Shown in pieces: positions 58,310 to 64,000 of a stretch of 64,000 nt of DNA. This stretch comes from CAG-557 sp045540315 (GTDB lineage: Bacteria; Bacillota; Clostridia; Oscillospirales; Acutalibacteraceae). Position 1 is the stretch's first letter. Each line of letters opens with the position of its first letter. The stretch lies in contig JAZQHA010000168.1 of NCBI GenBank assembly GCA_045540315.1, positions 19,408 to 83,407 on the forward strand. The letters run 5' to 3'. Below the pieces are notes generated by a model that saw nothing but the letters and a program-made list of their open reading frames with translations, was not told where the DNA came from and did not search any database. The position numbers and the translations under genes are program-made.

Positions 58310-60352
58310 GTGGCATCGTTGTTCGAGCAAGATATTCAATTTTTAAAAGGTGTCGGAAGTAAGCGCAAGGCTTTGTTCGAGAAGCTCAAAGTGCCTACGG
58401 TCGGCGCCTTGTTGCGGTTTTACCCAAGGTCGTATGAGGACTGGTCGAAAGTAGTCGGCATTGCAGAGGCGCCAGAGAATACGCCTTGTTGCATTAAGGC
58501 AACGGTAATTTCACCGGTCTCGGAGCATTTTATTCGTCGTGGAATGTGCCTTTTTAAAGTTCGAGTGTACGACGAAGAAACTTGTTTGAATATTACCTTT
58601 TTTAATAATCGTTATGTTAAGGCGCTTTTGAAGATTGGTGCCGAGTATCTTTTTTATGGGGTTGTCAAGAAAAATAATGGCAGTTTTGAGATGACTTCGC
58701 CTACTTTTATTGCCGTAGATGAGTGTCAGACTATGAGGCCGATTTATCCTCAAACCCAAGGGCTCGCCTCGCGGCAGATTGAGTCTGTGGTCAAGCAAGC
58801 GTTGCTTATGCTCCCAGAGACAATTAAAGACCCGATTCCGCTAAAGATTCGCGAAAAGTTTAACCTGTGCGAGTTGCGTTTTGCCATAGAGAATATCCAC
58901 TTCCCAAAAGAGTACGATAGTCTTAATAAGGCTCGCATACGCCTTACTTTCGAGGAGCTTTTGCTTTTACAAGTAGGCCTTGCTCAAATAAAGGCAAATA
59001 ATCGCAAATTTAATAAATTTAAGGTTGAGAGGGATTTCTCTGAGGAGTTTTGGCACTTGTTGCCGTTTTCTCCGACTGGTGCACAAGTCCGAGCGGTAAA
59101 CGAATGCATCTCTGACATGATGGGGGAAACCTCGATGCAGCGCTTAATTCAAGGTGATGTTGGCTCAGGAAAAACTGCCGTAGCTGCAGCACTTTGTCAT
59201 ACCGCGGTTAAATCCGGTATGCAAGCGGCCATAATGGTGCCGACGGAAATTCTCGCTGAGCAGCATTTTAGCTTTTTAAAAAGCATATTTGAGCCGGTTG
59301 GTATACGCGTTGAGCTTCTTACTGGCTCCACACCTAAGGCGAAAAAGCGCCGAATTAAGGACTACCTCGAGGTTAACGCAATTGATGTTATTGTCGGAAC
59401 GCATGCGCTTTTGTCCGATGACGTTTACTTTAATAAGTTAGGCCTTATTGTGACCGACGAGCAGCATAGATTTGGTGTGGCTCAGCGTGCAAAGTTAGTC
59501 TCCAAGGGGCACGAGCCGCATGTGGCTGTTATGTCCGCAACGCCGATTCCGCGTACACTTGCGATGATACTCTACGGAGATTTGGATATTTCCGTTCTCG
59601 ATGAGATGCCTCCTGGTAGGCAAAAAATCGATACTTTCTGTGTCTCCGGAGATAAGCGAACAAGGGCATATAACTTCATAAAAAAATTAATCGACGAGGG
59701 CCGACAAGCGTATGTAGTTTGTCCGCTAATTGAGGAAAATGATTCGGAGCTATTGTCAGCTCAACAGTATGCGCAAAAGCTGAGAGAGGACCATTTTAAG
59801 GACTACAGAGTAGGTTTGCTTCATGGAAAAATGAGCTCGCGTGAGAAAAATGATATCATGCGTGCTTTCGCTGCTCGAGAGATAGATATATTAGTCTCCA
59901 CGACGGTCATTGAGGTCGGCGTCGATGTGCCTAATTCAGTAGTGATGCTCATCGAAAACGCGGAGAGGTTTGGATTGTCGCAACTACACCAGCTTCGCGG
60001 ACGAGTTGGGCGTGGGGAGCATAAGTCGTACTGCATTTTAATTTCGGATAATAAAAATCAAGACACGGTGCGCCGACTGCATACAATTTGTCAAACAAAT
60101 GACGGCCTTAAAATTGCCGACGAAGACCTTAAGATTCGCGGGCCAGGAGATTTTATTGGTTCGCGACAGCACGGTTTACCCGACTTGCACATAGCAGGCC
60201 TCATTAAAGATATAAATATTTTAAACGATACAAAATCGGCCGCCGCAGAAATTCTAAAAGTAGATCCTACGTTGTCGGCCGATGAGCATCGAGTATTAAG
60301 AGCTGAGGTTAAGCGGTTATTCGGGAAAATCGAGTGTGGTTTTTCTTGCTAA
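58310..60352 (+). CDS. recG: ATP-dependent DNA helicase RecG
   Basis: The start is the GTG at 58310, with TGGAGG at 58297-58302, giving 680 residues (normal for RecG); the frame open upstream from 58109 translates the repeat and is rejected. It has the OB/wedge domain, Walker A GDVGSGKTAVAAA near 282, DEQHRFGVAQR near 385, the SATPIPRTLA motif III and QLRGRVGRGEHKSYC motif VI. RecG remodels forks and four-way junctions. A terminator follows. Confidence 0.95.
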   Translation: MASLFEQDIQFLKGVGSKRKALFEKLKVPTVGALLRFYPRSYEDWSKVVGIAEAPENTPCCIKATVISPVSEHFIRRGMCLFKVRVYDEETCLNITFFNNRYVKALLKIGAEYLFYGVVKKNNGSFEMTSPTFIAVDECQTMRPIYPQTQGLASRQIESVVKQALLMLPETIKDPIPLKIREKFNLCELRFAIENIHFPKEYDSLNKARIRLTFEELLLLQVGLAQIKANNRKFNKFKVERDFSEEFWHLLPFSPTGAQVRAVNECISDMMGETSMQRLIQGDVGSGKTAVAAALCHTAVKSGMQAAIMVPTEILAEQHFSFLKSIFEPVGIRVELLTGSTPKAKKRRIKDYLEVNAIDVIVGTHALLSDDVYFNKLGLIVTDEQHRFGVAQRAKLVSKGHEPHVAVMSATPIPRTLAMILYGDLDISVLDEMPPGRQKIDTFCVSGDKRTRAYNFIKKLIDEGRQAYVVCPLIEENDSELLSAQQYAQKLREDHFKDYRVGLLHGKMSSREKNDIMRAFAAREIDILVSTTVIEVGVDVPNSVVMLIENAERFGLSQLHQLRGRVGRGEHKSYCILISDNKNQDTVRRLHTICQTNDGLKIADEDLKIRGPGDFIGSRQHGLPDLHIAGLIKDINILNDTKSAAAEILKVDPTLSADEHRVLRAEVKRLFGKIECGFSC

Positions 60353-60390
60353 GGTACTAATTGGGAGTGCCCCTTTTGGTACCTTTTTTT
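60351..60390 (+). terminator. Intrinsic terminator of recG
   Basis: AAGGTACTAA (60351-60360) pairs with TTGGTACCTT (60376-60385), with one wobble, followed by seven T counting from the stem end. The loop holds the GGGAGTGCCCC motif seen at the ends of the cloverleaf elements. Confidence 0.75.
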
Positions 60391-60406
60391 GAGTTCATCA
60401 CCCCAG

Positions 60407-60518
60407 GCCGCGAGGCCAAAGAAAATAGGTATTTATTTTCTTTGTGGTCCAAAGCTCAACAAAGTTGAGCTTTGGACTGGCCGAAGGCCCCCTGAAGGGG
60501 CCTTCGGCGCCTCGCGGC
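60407..60518 (+). repeat. Cloverleaf repeat, copy 13
   Basis: GCCGCGAGGC (60407-60416) pairs with GCCTCGCGGC (60509-60518). Inner hairpins are CAAAGAAAATAG... (AT-rich), GTCCAAAGCTCAAC... (perfect) and GCCGAAGGCCCC.... It lies between the convergent recG and feoB genes. Confidence 0.92.
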
Positions 60519-60570
60519 GCTGGCCCTGTGCTATCACCGCATCTTATCAGGTGTAAGGTGTACTTGTAAC

Positions 60571-62721
60571 TTAAACAAGATGAAACAGTCTAGCAATACT
60601 TGCCACTAGAAAACAACTTAATATTCCCACAACAGTTGGTAAAACGAAAGATACCGCGGTCCATTTGAGGCTACCGGTTTCTTTTTTTATAGTTAAGCAA
60701 GTTGTACCACAAGGGAAATGCATTAACGAGAATAACATAGTGCAAACTGCTGTAAGCCACGTCCAACCGTTATTTACAAGTAGCCGATAAAGCTCCTCGA
60801 GGTTGCTAAGATCCGTTAGCGTACCCGTACATAAGTAACTCATGATGATTATCGGAATAACGATTTCGTTGGCGGGAAATCCAAGGATAAACGCCATCAA
60901 AATGACACCATCCATACCTAGAAGCTTTGCAAATGGATCTAAGAAATTTGAGCAATACGCTAAAATACTGGTCTCGGCGATGAAAATATTCGACATCAAC
61001 CAAATTAGTAGGCCGGCCGGCGCCGCCACAAGTACCGCCCTCCCAAGGACAAAAAGAGTTCTATCGAAAATCGAGCGAACAATTACTTTGCCAAATTGCG
61101 GGCGACGATACGGCGGCAACTCCAAGACAAACGAAGACGGCATACCCTTAAGGATAGTTTTCGAAAGAAATTTCGATGTTAAAAATGTCATCCATACACC
61201 TAGGACAATAGTACCCGTCAGAAGTAATGTCGAGACGAATGAGCGGTACGGCAAGGCAATCGCGCCGGCAAAAAACATCGATATAATCGCAATTAATGTT
61301 GGAAATCGCCCGTTACATGGAACAAAATTATTCGTCAAAATCGCAATAAGCCGTTCTCTCGGCGAGTCGATAATTCTGCAGCCAATAACTCCACAGGCAT
61401 TGCAGCCAAAGCCCATACACATCGTGAGCGCCTGCTTTCCATGAGCACAAGCCTTTTTAAAGTACTTATCCAGATTAAATGCGATACGTGGCAGGTATCC
61501 GGAGTCCTCTAACAAGGTGAATAGCGGGAAAAATATGGCCATTGGTGGCAACATAACGGACACAACCCACGCAAGTGTTCGGTAAATACCTAAAATGAGC
61601 ATATCGCTGAGCCACTGCGGAGCACCGATTACCTCAAATAAGTCAATGAGTTTATCTTGTACGAAGAATAGCCCGTCTGCAATGAGCTCTGAAGGATAGT
61701 TTGCGCCACTTAGCGTTATCCAAAATATAACAAATAGCATTAATATCATTATGGGAATCCCTGTCAACTTCGAGGTTAACCATTTGTCAATTTTACGGTC
61801 TCGTTGTACATATTGCCTATTTAATAAAGTTACACTTTTTTCGTATATATCTTGAGCTTTTTCCACAAGACCAGATACCACCTCATCCTGTAGTATTTCT
61901 GGGCTAATTCCCCTTACGAAAAATTCCTTATTTATTTGTTCAAGTTCACTTTTTAGTTGTGCATCTTGTAGTAAGTCAAATCCTAGATACTCCGTCAACG
62001 TCCTATGTAGTTTTTCATTCATGTCAAGTAATTTAACACTCAGCCAACGCGCATTTAACTTATTTTTGACGAGATTTCTTACAATTGGCTCAAGTCGCGT
62101 TACGGCTGCCTCTACTTTGTCGCTGTACGAAAATTTTACATTATACGTTCTTTTACGCCTAACGGTCAAAGCATAAATTTCATCTTTTAGCTTTTCAAGG
62201 CCGTCCTTACTGCGAGCGCTAGTGCCAACTACCGGTACCCCCAGTTGTAAAGATAACTCATCCAGGTCGATGTAAATATCTTTTTTTCCGGCCTCATCCA
62301 TAAGGTTAACGCAAACCAAAACTTTTTTAGTTATCTCTAGGACCTGCAACACCAAGTTCAAGTTTCTCTCCAAGCACGTTGCATCCACCACCACGACAAC
62401 TAAATCCGGCTCTCCAAAACAAATAAAGTCTCTGGCGATTTCTTCCTCTGTTGAGCTAGCTAAAAGTGAATATGTGCCTGGCAAATCTACCAAAACAAAA
62501 TTTTTATCTTTGTGTTTGCAACTGCCTCGTGCGTTCGAAACCGTTTTTCCGGGCCAATTCCCCGTATGTTGATTCATTCCGGTCATCGCGTTAAAAAGTG
62601 TGCTCTTCCCGACATTGGGGTTGCCCGCAACGGCTATAACTTTTTCATTCGCCGAATTTTTAGGAATGTTCCAGACACACGAGTTAAGTGTTGCGTCAGT
62701 CTTTTTATTCTTGAGTCCCAT
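60571..62721 (-). CDS. feoB: Ferrous iron transport protein B
   Basis: This 716-residue protein has an N-terminal G domain (GNPNVGKSTLFNAMTG, DLPGTYSL, NLMDEAG) and a polytopic permease with the Gate motifs GFGCNACGVIGCRI and PAGLLIWLM. It takes up Fe(II) in anaerobes. GGGAGG precedes the ATG. feoA lies 30 bp upstream on the same strand. No feoC is seen. Confidence 0.95.
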   Translation of the reverse strand: MGLKNKKTDATLNSCVWNIPKNSANEKVIAVAGNPNVGKSTLFNAMTGMNQHTGNWPGKTVSNARGSCKHKDKNFVLVDLPGTYSLLASSTEEEIARDFICFGEPDLVVVVVDATCLERNLNLVLQVLEITKKVLVCVNLMDEAGKKDIYIDLDELSLQLGVPVVGTSARSKDGLEKLKDEIYALTVRRKRTYNVKFSYSDKVEAAVTRLEPIVRNLVKNKLNARWLSVKLLDMNEKLHRTLTEYLGFDLLQDAQLKSELEQINKEFFVRGISPEILQDEVVSGLVEKAQDIYEKSVTLLNRQYVQRDRKIDKWLTSKLTGIPIMILMLFVIFWITLSGANYPSELIADGLFFVQDKLIDLFEVIGAPQWLSDMLILGIYRTLAWVVSVMLPPMAIFFPLFTLLEDSGYLPRIAFNLDKYFKKACAHGKQALTMCMGFGCNACGVIGCRIIDSPRERLIAILTNNFVPCNGRFPTLIAIISMFFAGAIALPYRSFVSTLLLTGTIVLGVWMTFLTSKFLSKTILKGMPSSFVLELPPYRRPQFGKVIVRSIFDRTLFVLGRAVLVAAPAGLLIWLMSNIFIAETSILAYCSNFLDPFAKLLGMDGVILMAFILGFPANEIVIPIIIMSYLCTGTLTDLSNLEELYRLLVNNGWTWLTAVCTMLFSLMHFPCGTTCLTIKKETGSLKWTAVSFVLPTVVGILSCFLVASIARLFHLV

Positions 62722-62751
62722 AAAATCCTCCCACCAATTCTTAATTAAGAG

Positions 62752-62991
62752 TTACAGCGCTCGAACAAGGCATTTCTCGGCATCTTCTGCACGTATCGCC
62801 AATAAGGTTCCACGGATAAAGTACGCTACAGGGTCGCCGGAGGGACTTTTTTGCACAGCCTCTACAACAGTACCTTTTATCATTCCAAGGTCAAGCATTC
62901 TCCGTCGCTCCATGCCACCAGATAACAACGCAACAACTTTAGCAGATGCTCCTATTGGCAGCTCACTTAGCAAAAGTACCTTTTTCACCAT
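62752..62991 (-). CDS. feoA: Ferrous iron transport protein A
   Basis: This 79-residue SH3-like protein starts at ATG 62991, after AAAGGAG, and has SELPIGASAKVVALLSGGM and RRRMLDLGMIKGTVVEAVQK, the FeoA pattern. It supports FeoB. A palindrome upstream (63031-63046) may be a metalloregulator site. Confidence 0.9.
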   Translation of the reverse strand: MVKKVLLLSELPIGASAKVVALLSGGMERRRMLDLGMIKGTVVEAVQKSPSGDPVAYFIRGTLLAIRAEDAEKCLVRAL

Positions 62992-63030
62992 ACACAACGC
63001 TCCTTTATATAGTTTTAAAAAAGGTTCTCT

Positions 63031-63046
63031 GCACTAATATATGTGC
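63031..63046. promoter_or_regulatory. Candidate metal-regulator operator upstream of feoAB
   Basis: GCACTAATATATGTGC is an imperfect palindrome 40 bp upstream of feoA. On the feoA strand it reads TTAGGCAC then ATATATTA then GTGC, recalling DtxR/MntR-type boxes (TTAGGC...). No regulator gene is in the window. It may be coincidence. Confidence 0.3.
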
Positions 63047-63085
63047 CTAAACAAATTTCGTTAAAGCGCAATTGCGACAAAACAC

Positions 63086-63114
63086 TTGACACGTGAGATT
63101 TATTTTGGTATTAT
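63086..63114 (+). promoter_or_regulatory. Promoter of the tandem membrane-protein genes
   Basis: TTGACA (63086-63091) and TATTAT (63109-63114) are 17 bp apart, about 33 bp before the start codon region. Confidence 0.7.
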
Positions 63115-63147
63115 TTTAATAAGTAAGGAAATAAGGAGGTGAATATC

Positions 63148-63642
63148 TTGAAGACGGGAGCATTAAACATAGCATCTTTCGGCAACTTTTTATCAACGTT
63201 TGGTTGGACGGCAATCGCTATAGTTATTGTAGTTATTGCATTTTATGTAACCTTTTATTGTTTTCAATGTATTAGCATCATGAAAATTGCGAAGAGACAT
63301 AATATTAAACACAATTGGCTTGCCTGGATACCAATTGCTAATGCTTACATATACGGTAAGATCGCTTTTGAGGAAACATGGAAAGCTGTGGTACTGTTTG
63401 TACTAAAGGCAGCACCACTTTTACTTACTTTTCTTTTTATTTTTGATAACAAACCAAACCTATTAATTCAAATTTTAAGTGCTGTGTATGTAGTTCTGCT
63501 ATTTTTGGCAACTTACAAAATTTACAAGCAAATGAGCGACAAATCCACTGTAATGCTGATTTTCTCCATATTAAGCTTTGGTACGTTGATTCCGGTCTTC
63601 CTTTTCGCAATTAGGAATAACCCAATAAAAATGGAAAATTAA
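63148..63642 (+). CDS. Membrane protein, paralogue of the next gene
   Basis: This 164-residue protein starts at TTG 63148, with AAGGAGG at 63132-63138; an in-frame GTG at 63139 overlaps that site. Four hydrophobic helices flank a cytoplasmic stretch, KIAKRHNIKHNWLAWIPIAN and AYIYGKIAFEETWKA. The stretch recurs in the next gene (KMAKNMQIPNSWMAWVPIAS). No named family is recognised. It ends 22 bp before the second paralogue. Confidence 0.7.
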   Translation: MKTGALNIASFGNFLSTFGWTAIAIVIVVIAFYVTFYCFQCISIMKIAKRHNIKHNWLAWIPIANAYIYGKIAFEETWKAVVLFVLKAAPLLLTFLFIFDNKPNLLIQILSAVYVVLLFLATYKIYKQMSDKSTVMLIFSILSFGTLIPVFLFAIRNNPIKMEN

Positions 63643-63664
63643 AAAGGACCAGGAGGTAATGTTT

Positions 63665-64000
63665 ATGTCAGAAAATACAATCGATATTTCACAAGAGGAT
63701 TTATATGCTTTTTGGCAAGATTTTTGGCAAGATTTTTGGAGCCGTTTTGGTACGGCAATTTTAATAGGACTCTGCATCACTTTGGTAATCGGTCTTTTGC
63801 AATATCTGTTGAAGAGCTTTGGCGTAATGAAAATGGCAAAAAATATGCAAATTCCTAATAGTTGGATGGCCTGGGTGCCAATAGCAAGTGAATATTTGTT
63901 GGGGCAAATAGCATTTGAAGACCGCAACAAGGCCCTCTTACTGCTAGGTTTAAACTTTGCACCGATAATATCGTCTTTGATTTTTGGTCAATCTGCCGTG
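63665..64000 (+). CDS. Membrane protein paralogue, 3' end outside window
   Basis: The ATG at 63665 follows AGGAGG (63651-63656) and the frame is open for 112 codons to the window end. It shares with the previous gene the helix, KMAKNMQIPNSWMAWVPIAS and EYLLGQIAFEDRNKA. Its N-terminus has a tandem WQDFWQDFW, encoded by a 12-bp direct repeat (TTTTTGGCAAGA, 63709-63732). The gene is cut by the end of the window. Confidence 0.7.
   Translation, partial: MSENTIDISQEDLYAFWQDFWQDFWSRFGTAILIGLCITLVIGLLQYLLKSFGVMKMAKNMQIPNSWMAWVPIASEYLLGQIAFEDRNKALLLLGLNFAPIISSLIFGQSAV

Overview
This window looks like chromosome of a low-GC, endospore-forming Firmicute of the class Clostridia, probably near the Oscillospiraceae; the class is well supported, the family is inference. 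The evidence is gene content and order: pro-sigma-K and sigma-G genes, spmA/spmB, yqfC/yqfD, yabP/yabQ, ylbJ and a GerQ-like protein; thyX with a thymidylate kinase; and three classic Firmicutes clusters, namely ftsE-ftsX-envC, remA-gmk-rpoZ-priA-def-fmt-yugP-rlmN-prpC-prkC-rsgA, and yqfC-yqfD-ybeY-era-yqzL-recO-mutS2.

Layout. 0-8 kb: plsC end, a CapA-like protein, a double-glycine-leader protein, a DUF4830 protein, a PucR/CdaR-type regulator and the ftsEX-envC cell-wall operon. 8-20 kb: class A PBP, lysC, gatC-gatA, sigK, thyX-tmk, mltG, a U32 peptidase and a GerQ-like protein. 20-31 kb: the long translation, nucleotide and Ser/Thr-kinase operon. 31-36.6 kb: a small repressor/ImmA switch, dnaD-dnaC and a MurJ/SpoVB flippase. 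36.8-38.4 kb: hup, rqcP, yabP, yabQ. 38.5-41.5 kb: an accessory stretch of short exported proteins, each with its own promoter and mostly its own terminator. 41.6-52 kb: sigG, enolase, a small membrane exporter, mutS2, recO, yqzL, era, ybeY, yqfD, yqfC. 52-64 kb: ylbJ, a membrane protein, an AbrB regulator, spmAB, tRNA-Gln(CUG), yloV/fakA, recG, feoB-feoA and two tandem membrane paralogues, the last cut by the window end.

The most striking non-coding signal is a family of 13 intergenic repeats of about 100-120 bp (about 200 bp with their arms). Each folds on paper as a four-way cloverleaf: a nearly invariant outer stem, GCCGCGAGGC with GCCTCGCGGC, encloses three hairpins whose sequences differ between copies while the pairing is kept. 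They occur in both orientations, several inside likely operons, and one copy (24157-24274) keeps the architecture with an unrelated sequence.

The most striking coding signal is the protein at 2002-2367. It begins like a double-glycine (peptidase C39 type) leader and ends in a textbook eukaryotic PCNA-interacting (PIP) box with the TD dipeptide of high-affinity forms, preceded by a second, weaker copy. Together with a secreted tyrosine-phosphatase-like protein, a second double-glycine peptide and proline-rich exported proteins, this hints at host interaction, which remains inference. Several normally linked housekeeping genes (gatB, rsmB, coaBC, phoH, divIC) are absent from their usual places and GatC is short.
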